Below the pieces are notes generated by a model. The model was not told the origin of the DNA. It did not search any database and worked only from the letters and a program-made list of their open reading frames with translations. From NCBI RefSeq assembly GCF_032854445.1, contig NC_088304.1, positions 6,459,704-6,523,703 of the forward strand: a stretch of 64,000 nt of DNA. Reading direction: 5' to 3'. The stretch's first letter is position 1; every line of letters begins with the position of its first letter. This document shows positions 22,228-33,502 of the stretch, piece by piece. The position numbers and the translations under genes were made by a program. This DNA is from Liolophura sinensis (taxonomy: Eukaryota > Mollusca > Polyplacophora > Chitonida > Chitonidae).

Positions 22228-23740
22228 CACACACTTAATGGTCTGAAAATCTGCGTCATGAAACAAAAACACTTCAAAACTCGACTGAAAAATTGTTAAT
22301 CTATGCGTCAAAGCAGACATTCGTACAGCACCCCTCAGTTTTAACCAAGATGGGCGTCCCAGGCCAATAATCGCAAGGCCAATTCCCAAAACGACGTCCA
22401 ATACAAACTACATGCATCAAAGAATGTTAAAAAAAAGTACCGGTAGCCTATGTATAAAGTACGAGATTGGGACGGAACCATGCAAATAGAACCAGGCATC
22501 AGTTTCCAGTGATGTTGGAAAGACACATGGTATCTTCTACGCGAATGAGTGACATCAGTATTCAAATCGTGTACCATGCTACTTGCGCTTTGATTGCAGC
22601 TGTTCATATATTTAACATGCATGGTGATCTTATTCAACACGCAGTTGCGGAATGTAACACTGACAACGAGTTGAGACAGTTACGGAGAGAAACAGCCCTA
22701 TATGTGTCGGATCGACCGTAAAGAACATATACCGCTGTTCACATGGCCATTTGCTTTTTCCTATCATAAATTGGTGTCAATTATGTGATACCTATAATTA
22801 ACCAAGCTATTCTGAGACTCGGCGGACCAAACGGGTACACGGCAATCATGCCTGTTCATGCAAAATATTATCCGATAATGCAAAAATAATACATTTTCCG
22901 AGTCCATACCATTGCAGTTGGTATTATCAAGTTGAGTTATCGAGATGGTGGCCTGCCGATGTAGGGTAAACCTAAACTGTACCGGTACGTGCTTTTTTTT
23001 TTTAATTTGTGTTTTTTTTAATTGGGCGCCGGTCGTGGCTTTAATAGGTTATAGCGAGCCAGCACAGAGCAATATGAGCCCTAGAATGACTTCTCACAAA
23101 ATTTGTAAGTTCAAATCCAGATCATGCTTCTTCTCAGGGAGTACGTGTGAACGTTCCTACTGTAACGCTCAGCTTTGATCATAATTATACACATCCACGC
23201 GGACAACGTCACTGAAAAAACCGGCTCGAACCCTACCTTATTTTAGCTATCCACCCATTCCCTCAAACGCCCGAAATGTAATATGTCAAAGCCAGCAATG
23301 TTAAACCATCCTTCAACAGTAATCCAGCCGTTTAAACTTTCGAATCGGACAACACAGATCAACGTCTGTGTTTGGAATTTTTTTTTTTTTTCATCTTTGG
23401 GCAGGGTAATGGGCCGCGAAAATTTTATCTCACTCAACATTCTGTTTACTGGGCATGCAATTCTTAAAGAGAATGTTGGGTAGGATAAAGTATTTTTAGT
23501 GAAGTTGTCCGCGTGGACCGAAGCTGGGCTTTACGTTTATACCTTGGGGCTATAAGTAAAATACTCTTACCGGTACGGCATAAAGCCCCAATTAATTAAA
23601 TAAATACATAAATATTTGTTCTCAAAGTTCCAAACTCTAAATCACCGACAACTCACTTTCTCTAATCACACATATAGGCCTACATACGAGTAGATCTGAT
23701 CAATGCGATGAACATTCTCCAATAAACCATAAAACTCACA
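22228..23740. other. gene-free stretch
   Basis: Nothing supported beyond the decayed tail of the Penelope-like fragment. Short poly-T runs occur near 22987 and 23378. Confidence 0.4.
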
Positions 23741-23863
23741 CCTCCGGCCGCACGTGAGGAGGTATGTCAGGTTTCCACACATAATAATACTGGCCACCGT
23801 TGTATCAGTGAATTATTCTTGAGAACGGCGTAAAACACCAATCAAATAAATAATTAAATAAAA
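23741..23863 (+). mobile_element. SINE, 5'-truncated copy
   Basis: From cctccggccgcacgtgagga through aataatactggccaccgttg to attcttgagaacggcgtaaa and caccaatcaaataaat. Lacks the head and part of the body. Confidence 0.85.
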
Positions 23864-24220
23864 CCCCTATCAAAGATACACTGTCTAAGTAAATGTCATG
23901 AGACAACGTTTAAAGGGACATAACTCTCGCTGTTATGAAAACACTGCTCTATATGCGGTAGGTCTAAGCTAGTGGTACAACATTTCAAGTTAAATATCAA
24001 AATGTTGTCATTTTCAGTACCGTAAAAGTCTGAGCACGTTGTCCCAATGCAGTTGTCTACTGAATAAACAAAGATACCGTTAGTTTCCTTCATATCCAGT
24101 CTCTACCATTTTATTGCCAGTATGGGTTAAACACATGTAAATATGTAACGAGCATGTCATAGGCTCCACGTAGCCTTCCTAGGTTACAAAAAAGGCGTCT
24201 GCATGAGGTATTGCAAACAT

Positions 24221-24284
24221 TGCGCATGCGCCGCAGATGAATCATTCCAGTGGTCAAGATGGCGGAAATTCGGGAGTGACGTTA
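24221..24284 (+). promoter_or_regulatory. Core promoter with NRF1-, YY1/TISU- and CRE-like sites
   Basis: Within 64 bases there is tgcgcatgcgc (24221-24231, NRF1-type palindrome), caagatggcgg (24255-24265, YY1 site that also fits 11 of 12 positions of the TISU start element) and tgacgtta (24277-24284, CRE-like). The segment is CpG-rich in an AT-rich region. This is the usual make-up of TATA-less housekeeping promoters. The YY1 orientation predicts plus-strand transcription, towards the CLIP gene 9 kb downstream. That link is an inference; no other plus-strand gene lies between. Confidence 0.6.
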
Positions 24285-24313
24285 CGACGAACTCGCAACT
24301 TAACCGGGTTGAG
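24256..24313 (+). other. CLIP1: probable first, non-coding exon of the CLIP-170 gene
   Basis: The exon would begin near the YY1 site and end at 24313, where the sequence gag|gtaaat gives a good donor. The only ATG, in the YY1/TISU site, opens a six-codon frame (MAEIRE, then TGA), so the exon is effectively a 5' UTR with a tiny uORF. The coding exon at 33388 has its acceptor directly before the ATG, so a separate 5' UTR exon must exist, and this is the best candidate. Confidence 0.45.
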
Positions 24314-25261
24314 GTAAATTTTCACACAGACATCCTTGCACATTTTTTGTTGAGGGTTGTCCTAAATATTTATGCTCCATAATCTCACAGATTCTGTACA
24401 AGACAGCTGGAAATGAGCGCAGTCTTGGGGGGACACAAACTTTGAATATTTCGCTTGAGTGGAGTGCAGACTGCAGGTTCGCGTTGACAACAGCATCCGT
24501 GTTTTATTTCATGTTTTTCAAAAAAACGAATTGTGTGTTCGGCGTTTTGTTAATCTTGTGGATTATATAACAGTTGATGTGATAATTAAGCATCCAAATT
24601 TTGAACTGCGATGTTATAGGGCCTACAGGATATCAGACTTGTTCATGTATATCATTACACCTTCTAAGTGCCTGTGGACACTTTTTTTTTATCATAAGCA
24701 TTGTGAAACATTATCATCAGTTGCCATTTAACTTAGACCAGCAGTTCATGTGGCATCATGACAACAGTGAACCTTAAGAACCTGCAACTTAAGGCGACAC
24801 AGTATTTTTGCGTCATTACAGAATGACATGAGTATCAGCTATCTTTTTTCAGAAGTAAAAGTTACAAGCTTTTCGTTAATCCCACCCCAACCATTGGATG
24901 TTAAGTGAATGGTTAAAAATAACCAAAAAACTGAAATGTCTGCCAGAATATTTAAATGAGTGCTGTCAATTCAGTGGAAATGGAGCATGTGTACAGCTCG
25001 TGGTAAACTTCATTTGCAAACGAATGTGGCTAATTACAAGTACACACGTAAAATAAGGACTTACAGCTTGCTTATGACAGGGTCAGCGAAAAGGCGGCTT
25101 GAAAGAGAGATCCACAGGTTGGCAAGCAAGTCTAAAGTTGTAATTGGTGGTCATTTTGAATGGTGGAGTACATTGAAGAGAGGAAAGGGTTAAAGGAGTC
25201 ACGCCGGCTGTTGAAGACTGGATTGTTCAAGAGCAGCCGAATGTTATAAATTTGGTGTTTT

Positions 25262-25285
25262 GGGGGTGGGGGGGGGGGGGAGGGG
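25262..25285 (+). repeat. poly-G tract
   Basis: ggggg, then a run of 13 or more g, then agggg. It could form a G-quadruplex. Confidence 0.9.
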
Positions 25286-28090
25286 AGCAACAGAGGTAGT
25301 ATCTCTTATTATGCCTCAGCTACCAACCACACCCTCCCCCCAATGCCATCTCTTTTAAAATCACTGAAGTTGCAAATGTCTCCATGTACATATATGTATT
25401 TTATGTGTGCTTGGGGTTTTATGTGATACTTTACCATTTTTCAGTTAAAATATGGCACAGAATCTTTAGGTCTATGTACATATACTGTATCTCAATAGTC
25501 ATGTTTCCTTACTCTTACCTGTCAGTGCTGAGTGCCAAGCGAGGCAGCAACAAGCACCATTTTTGGTGTCTTGCGTGTGGCCTCTCTGCATGTGTAAGTC
25601 ACTTCATGTCCAATTCGTTCATCATGTAAACGTTGTAAAATTGCACAAAGCCTTTTTCATTCTCCCACGAATTTCCAATGTCTGGACATCACAACACTCG
25701 ATACACCAACTGAAATGCAAGTCAGACAGCAAAAAGTTTCTTCCTTTGTCAAAAATGGCAAGCACTTGGTTGCTTGGGTGAAATGAGACTTTATTTGATT
25801 TTATGATATTGACAGTTGTGAAGTAGGCAGAGGTTTTGGCAGAAGTGGCCACCAAAAACCTCTGCCAGCTGCCTCTTTATGAAACCCTGAACAAGTGTCC
25901 TTGATTTCTCATTTTGCAGGTCACTGAATTATCAGTGGAACAAAAAGAGGTTACATTTCCTGACATATTCAGATAAGGTGACATACTGTTGCTGTTCTCA
26001 GGCTGATGATGTGGCTTCGGTAATACTGATTCTGTCAGCTGTTTATGATCACTAAGATACAAGGTAAGATTGGATTTGTTGCCATATATTAGATCTTTGT
26101 GTAAGAAACACAAACGCTTTTTTCTATCTGGTCGTGCCTGCTGCATAATTTTGTGATTTTCCTCGCCATACACATAAAGTCTGAAAACGGCAAAGCTGGC
26201 ATAAATCGCTGAGTTCATCTTTAACACCCTGTAATTTATGCTGGGGGTGTGTTGCCTCTCAGCCAATGAGAGTCGTTAAAACTACTGGCTTGTTTGTGTA
26301 AGCTCGTAACCTACATCCATCATTCCGGTTTCCCGATCGTCAAGCGGAAAAGGAACTCTACTGTTTGTTACCTTCTCGGAAGAAAATAACACAGAAGACT
26401 TCAGGACTAGTTTTTAGGCAATATGGAAATATGGAGTCGCCCACAGCGGATTTTGGTGCTGACTTTATTTATAATTTATCCACTCGAGGTACATCTGCGA
26501 GGAAATGCATAATCTTTTCAATGGTATTTGTTTGAAATTTTCTTCTCCTTTAAGCCTGAGCAATTTTACATACATGTATGCAAATGTTCTTGCACCCTTC
26601 TTGCAAGAATATGTTGATAGTAATTTAGGTCTATGATGGCAATTTTGAGTTGAGAAAGGGCAGAATCTTAACTATTTGTAATGTTGAGTTCAAATTGCCA
26701 GACAGTTTGCCCAGGTGTGATCAGTCATGGACATGTATCTTGTAAATTTTCTAACTACCAGGGAAGGAAAGTAGAAATAAGAAGCAGGAAATGCATGAAT
26801 TGGATCCCTTAGTATAATACATATACATGCATGTTCTCAAGATTTGTTTTACAAGTGATTTCATTGCATACAGGTCTGTCTTTTAAAATGTACTGTAGGA
26901 CATAGATTTTGCCAGAATTTTGAAATCAGGCAGTCTCATTTCAAATTTTCTTCTATTTTTCCTTATCTCTCCCATGTTAGTTTTGTCAGAATAGGGCATC
27001 CTCAAAGACACCAAGACATCCCTCTGGCTAAGCCTAGGCTGCAGGATGTGCTCACATGCATGTAAATTTTGCTTTTGTTTGAGTTTTGAGAAGTGCAGTG
27101 TCTGTATAGCTTTTTTTACCTAAAGATCAGGGCTATGTTCTTGTATATGTTATTTGTGTAATCTGAAAGGGAAACAGTTATCTTGAGGAAATTCCTATAC
27201 ATTAAATATACAATATTGTCAGAGAGTAAGATTATGTCCTGATCCATCGATTATTGTTAGCTGTGCATGTGAACAGCAGGATGTAACCTGAAAATATGCG
27301 TACATACATGTCTGCTGGCTATGGCCATTGTACAGGTACAGATATGTACAGTATGTCTGTATTACATGGGCCAGGTAATTTATTTTATAGGGCTAGACGT
27401 CTGTGTCAGAGCCCAGTCTGTGTGAGGAGGCAGACACTAGTACACATAATACTGAGCCAGCCCCATCTTCCTGCGGTCAGTCAGCGTGACATTAGGAGCA
27501 GTACCTTCTCGTAAGAATAACAACCCAAAATACGCACACTCTCATCCACTGTCAAATGTTTTTTGTTTTGTGTCAGTTTCCCTCATTTCCCCCCATTCTG
27601 CGTTGTTGAGATCTTTCACCGGTGTAGCCAAGCTGTTTCCATGGTAACCAGGCTTCTCAGCAATGTTAGAAATGTACATGGCCATGCAAGAGAAAAAAGA
27701 ACGTTAGCCAAATTACTCTAAGGGGCAGTCATTGAGGAGAAGTTGTGCTTCAGTGTCCTGACTGCAGTTATTTATGGTGCATCTTATGCAATTAACCTGA
27801 AGTGTTAATTAGATTGCTCGTTAGAGCATATCATTTACCTGTGACAGCTTAAGCTCTTTATAATTAAGGAAGTGTTTGCATACCTGGATGATAAGATGGA
27901 GGTAGAGTGTTTTCAGGTAAATGCTTGCATTTGGAGATCATTGAGCTTTCTCTTTCGAGTGCATGTGTGGAAATGAGCAGCATGACAAGGACAGTGTCCT
28001 GCTTCAAGCAGTGTTTTGACACTCTAAGCCAACTGTTTGGTACAGGACAAAACTGCCATCTAAAATAACATTGTAACTTCTTTAATATTT

Positions 28091-28139
28091 GGAATATTCT
28101 TGAGTACGGCATTAAACACCAGTGAAATAAATAAATCAA
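28091..28139 (+). mobile_element. SINE tail fragment
   Basis: Reads ggaatattcttgagtacggc, attaaacacc and an (aaat)n tail. Only the 3' 50 bases are present. Confidence 0.8.
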
Positions 28140-31100
28140 TGTGAAAAGCTGGAAGATTTGCCATTAAAATGTCTTGAAAAACCTTAAAAAACTTTGCAGG
28201 CTTGAAGTGCTCAAAATGATACATTCCTGCTCTGGCTGGATATATGTAACATAGCTGTATGGTCTCTGTGGTCCTGTAGGTGTATAGTAACATGTATTTG
28301 AGTGTTTTGTGAGAAATGATAAATTTTGAGTGATGCTGGTCAAGATATCTTGATGTCATAGCTGTCTTCAAAGTGTGTGTAATCCCAATTTGACTGTTGA
28401 TCATAGCTAACTTGTACTTTTTCGAAAAAGTAAACATACAGAAACATGCATGTCAGACTCATAATATACCCTATATCTTTAACCTTTTCGTGTCTATTTA
28501 TGCACAGTTTGGATTTTGGAGACAAAACTAGATTGGTTGGATTGGTCAGTTTCACAGCTTCACAGAAAGGACAATTTTATCAGTCAACACGGAATAATGG
28601 CTTCAGATTAAGCTTGAATAAATACCTTGCAAAAAAAGCTTGAAGAATTACAGTATTTGCACTATGGTATATGTTTACAGAACTTGTGTGTCTAATGACT
28701 CCTTGATGTCATGGCAGAAAAATTGTAAAGTTTGACATAAAAACCAAAGTATACATGTGATTGCATACATACAGAGTATGAGCTCACAAAATACATTAAT
28801 CTGCACATCAACCAGTACATCCTGATAAGAATTTCTTCTAATTTTTAGGACAGGTACTAGTAGTGCAGAAAGCAAAGACGTACATGTCGCTTCCAGTTTT
28901 TTCAAAAAGTATCGATATGAATAGGTTGTTCATTAGATGGACTAAATTAGATTACATGTATACGGGCAAAAATGAGCGACAAGGTGTCCTAAAAATTAGA
29001 AGAATTAGGGTACATTGAAATAATATGAAGTTAGTCCACTGATTTATAAATTGTACCTTTAAGGTTTTCATGACCCTCCCTCATTTCCATCATTTTGTAT
29101 AGAATATTAAGGGTTGGCCTTCCTGGTTCCAGGTGTCTTTCTACAGTTATGACCCCTAGTGTCAGTGTCTATTATCCATATTCCTGAAAGTGATAATGTA
29201 CATGTGTGCGTATGTAACGCTGAATGCTAATGGTTGGTGGGAGAATTCTTGATTGTTTGCCAGTGATCTGAGAGGATTCAGTCTGTACATGTATAAATGT
29301 CTGCAAATGTAGCTGACAGTGATGGGAGCACAGGGAGTGCAGACAGAGCTGGGCATTATCACCAATATTTCTGTTTCGTGTATGCTGAGCTCGTTCCGAC
29401 AAGACCGTCCAATCACATTCTAGTCTATGGTTTATCACCACTTCGGTAATATTGGGGCCATATATATATGTGTGTGTGTTCACATGCAGATTGTAGAGTG
29501 AACAATGTAAAAATGCTCAGGTACATATTCATTTATATGTGTGTCGTAGAGAGGAAATGGTGTTGTTGATTATGTTAAATGATCTCATCCACCTTCATCA
29601 TGCAGTTTTTGTAGAACTTAATTAACCTTCATTTCAAAGTATGGGCTTTGCTACTGTTAATTATTCTACAGGCTAGACTGGATTATGCAGGCAATGTTGT
29701 TCAGTGTTCATATTTGCACATATGCTTCGTTTAGTACACATGCATACACATACACATGCATAGGTTTTGTGTGAACAGTTTTCGTGCATTTTTCATTGAT
29801 TTTGGGCCTTTCCCAAAAGGCTGTAAATCTGTCTCTGATGACTTGTCAATCTCATGTCTTATGAAATTAGAGATCTTTTTTACACCAAAGAAGCTACTAG
29901 GAGTATCAGTTTGGCACTTTTCGTGAAAGTGGCCCGGTTCGAAAATGAATCAGTGTATACCATATTTAACTTTAAGCCTTGTATTCAGTTTTGTATGTAG
30001 TCCGATAATAATTGCGTAACAGTATATTAAATATGAACTAAATTTGATGCTCTTCAAATATTCTTCGAGTTTGGACAACTGCGTTGGCATCTGAATTTGA
30101 CTCAGATCATAAATATGAAATTACTCAGTACCAGTATTAGCTTAAATACACTTTCCAATGAAAATCCAGTAAACATACTGTATGAAGTACAGTGCATGTG
30201 CAAATTTAGCTACTGTTGGCTCAAGTGTAGTTTGTGTAAAACTAGGTGAACTACATATGTATACATTAATACATCTGAGTGCTGCAGGTTTGTTTTCCTG
30301 TGTTCAGTTTAGTCAAGTTTCCCTCACTGGTTTAACCTGGGTGAGCTCTTACAAGTGAACAAGACTTGTTTTGTAAAACAACAGGTAATATTTGTATACT
30401 TTTTATGCACCAAAATACACATATGAGCTAGACCCTGTGCTCTTTCCTGTGTATACATTTATAGATCAGTTAAACATTATAAGACTATGCCCGGGCATTC
30501 GAAGTCTCATGGCATCAGCCAGTTAGCAGGCTGCATTGCTTTACTACTGACCTGCCTATGACTGTGTGCATCACCTGAGGGGAGGGTGTTATGACATGAA
30601 ATCACTGCATGAGCATGCACATGTGTGTATGTATAACCATATCTTGTTACTTGCATTATTATACATGTACATATGCCGCTGTGGGCTGTGACATGAAGAT
30701 ATTATATCCAGCCCCATTAAATCAGTTATGTACCCTAAATTACCATAAATTTTGTCCATGACTAAATTTTCCCATTTTTCCTGATTCTGAGAGCTCTATA
30801 TTTTAGAAAGGTGTGTTGAGGTTTACTTGGAACATGATATGAAAATTGTAAGTTTCATCACCAAAAAATAATATTTCTGACGTTTATTTGTCTCTAAAAG
30901 TGCACTTTCATGGTCGAAATGTTAGGTCATTTTGGGTAGTTAAATACATTTAAACATGGTTGGAAGTGTGTCGAGAGTGAGGCATTGATTTATGCGTTGA
31001 TGATCATAGCTGTGGAAGGGGGTGTCGCATTTGTCATGTATATTACATGTTTGTCGTTAATAGTTCATTCTTGTTTACACTTAGATTTGGTCATAGAGAT

Positions 31101-31171
31101 ACATGTAAACTTTCATTTATGTGTAGCTCCTCTGTATTAAATGTTACATGCTCATGTACACGCGTAAATAC

Positions 31172-31232
31172 ATGCGCTTCACTTCAGTGTATGCGCTTCA
31201 CTTCAGTGTATGCGCTTCACTTCAGTGTATGC
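31172..31232. repeat. 19-bp tandem repeat, 3 copies
   Basis: Unit atgcgcttcacttcagtgt starts at 31172, 31191 and 31210, identical each time, with a partial fourth unit at 31229. Confidence 0.95.
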
Positions 31233-32810
31233 ATTAAGGATTAATTACAAGCAGACTGATTGAGTGATCCTTGCACTTACAGTGTACATGTAGTTTTATA
31301 TCTATATTTGTTATATAGTATCTGCATTTTCAATTAGTAACAACTTATCACTGACATGACCTAAGACAAACTGATCTGTCAACACTGATTAGATGTCAAG
31401 AGCACCCATGGATCACTTTATTACTTGCACTTGGGGTGAGATATTCCGATGATAAAGTGAAGTACTTGTGAGTCCAGGTACAGGAACAAATAAACATCAT
31501 GCCCTGAATACACTTTTTTATAACTTGTGCCAACATCTCAAAAAGCATTACTTACAACTGACTGGAACCTGTTTTGCGACATGACTAAAAATATGTTTGT
31601 TGGACATAACTAACACATACTCCAAAAAAGAAATTAGAATTTTCACACAATTTTTATGTTTTGCTCTTCTTTAAATCTCCATCCTGTGTTATTAACCAGA
31701 AAATTAAAAGAAAAGATTTCCATACTGACCTACCCTAATTTTTCTGACCATCAAGTCCTGCCCAACAAATAATTCATTAAGGGCAACCTAGTTCTTGCTG
31801 ATGCACAGAGGAATTGAGAAAGCCTGTAATATATAGATCATGTTCATATACTTTTTAGTTAAGCACAGTCAAATTGTAGAGACACCAGGAGAACAAATAC
31901 CCTCAGTAGATTAGAAATGTTTGGTGGTGTTGATTGGGTGTCGTTACCTGTACATAGTCCCTGACAAACACACAGTGTAAATGTTTAATGCATTGAGCAT
32001 TAAGCTGACCTTCCCATCACAGGGGTGTACTAACTTATGGGATTGTCAGGGGTTGTGTGTCTGACTGATGTTTTGTTGTTGAAGACAACCTTTTGTTGTT
32101 TTTTTTGCTCTAAACCTCTATGACAGACTGTGCTAACCCGCTCCCTGTTCATCGTGTTTATACTTGTCAGGATTGTGTGAAGAATTACTGTGCTATGGCA
32201 GATGAACAAGTAGATGTAGGTGTTTTAAGACTTGACAATAACACGAACAGGTACATGTCTTGTTTTATGGGGAGATTTCACTCTTCCCCCTGTCTTAACT
32301 CACCAGAGGAAACTGGCATGTGAAGACCCGCAGCATACAGAAATGGTAATTGCTTTAAATGATCTCAAATTCCATTCATGACTTAGTAGCATACTGAATT
32401 TGCCTGATTCTGAGAATTCTGTGATCCTAGAAAGGCTTGTTTGATTGCTAGGATGATATCCTTTGGAAAAATGTTAAATTTCAGCATGAAAAGCAGGCAT
32501 GAGGTATGTTAACACACTCGCACATGCAACACACTTCTGTGACAAAGTCAAGGTGTACTAGTAAGAAACACCTGACAAAATGAAAAGTATTGAGGTGGAT
32601 GAATTTAAGTGTGCAAATTACTCTCCCGATCTTCTGTTAGCCATGCTGTGGGTGTGATAATCACAAAGATGAAGGCCTGTAAAAGCTTGATGCTTTAATT
32701 GTTTTCACCTGACTCTAACACGTCATAAGTACAAAGCTGTCACGGTATTATGATGGGTGAATTATGAAAGTGGTACATGTAGATCATGAGAATAGCTGTG
32801 ACAGTTGTCT

Positions 32811-32840
32811 GTTGACTGTTGACTGACTGACTGACTGACC
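32811..32840. repeat. (GACT)n short tandem repeat
   Basis: gttgact twice, then gactgactgactgacc. Confidence 0.9.
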
Positions 32841-33387
32841 ATGTTATGATTTTAATTACTACTCACAGGGAGACTTGAGTTATGCAAATGCGTATACGCG
32901 CACCGTACACTGTATGTGCAGCAGAACATTTTTAGTTGAATATCTTGAACAAAATGCCCCTCAACAAGCTGAAGGTTATTCTTCATTGATGGTTGCTTTC
33001 ATTGCCATTAGTTATCCTAAACCTAACCGACATCATGTTCAAAATGCTTCAGTGCAGTGCCAGTGTTAAACACAAGTTGTGAAGTGATGAACAGTAATGC
33101 GCCCATCTACATGTAGTGATACATTGGAGATATGTGCTTGCAGAGTAAGTTTTAGTAAGGTGTCACTGTGAGTATAATGAGTGATTATGGCTTAAAGCCA
33201 ATTTGGCAATATTGCAGCCCTATCCTAGCAAGATCTGAATTTGGTCCATCTCTAAACATGTACATGTATGTGAGAGTATCAACGATAAGAAATGAGCGGC
33301 TGGTCCACTTTCATTATATGGCATTTATGCTCTGGCTTTTACTTCCTAGTCTGTATGTGTAATACCAGTTTCTATTTCTTCTTTCAG

Positions 33388-33502
33388 ATGAGTTTACCAA
33401 AGCCCACCGGGCTGAAGGCCCCCTCTAAGATTTCCAAGTCTGCCACGGGGCTCACCCAGGGCAGCTCTGGAATACCTGCCCCAGGTGCAAACAGGGGGCA
33501 AA
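33388..33502 (+). CDS. CLIP1: CLIP exon: N-terminus
   Basis: Acceptor tctttcag directly precedes the ATG. The exon has 38 codons plus one base, then donor gtaagt at 33503. It encodes [20 protein letters not shown] and a Ser/Gly/Pro-rich continuation. The start is conserved in CLIP proteins, which fixes the initiator. Confidence 0.93.

Larger units (their letters stand above)
24314..33387 (+). other. presumed first intron of CLIP-170 gene
   Basis: About 9 kb with no supported coding exon. Contains a G-run (25262-25285), a SINE tail (28091-28139), a 19-bp tandem repeat (31172-31232) and many copies of the palindrome tacatgta. The 129-codon minus-strand frame at 25877-26266 has no recognisable domain. 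Confidence 0.5.

Noticed and set aside
25877-26266. 129-codon open frame on the minus strand.
   Set aside because: No recognisable domain, no supporting splice or family signal, and inside the presumed first CLIP intron. Probably chance.
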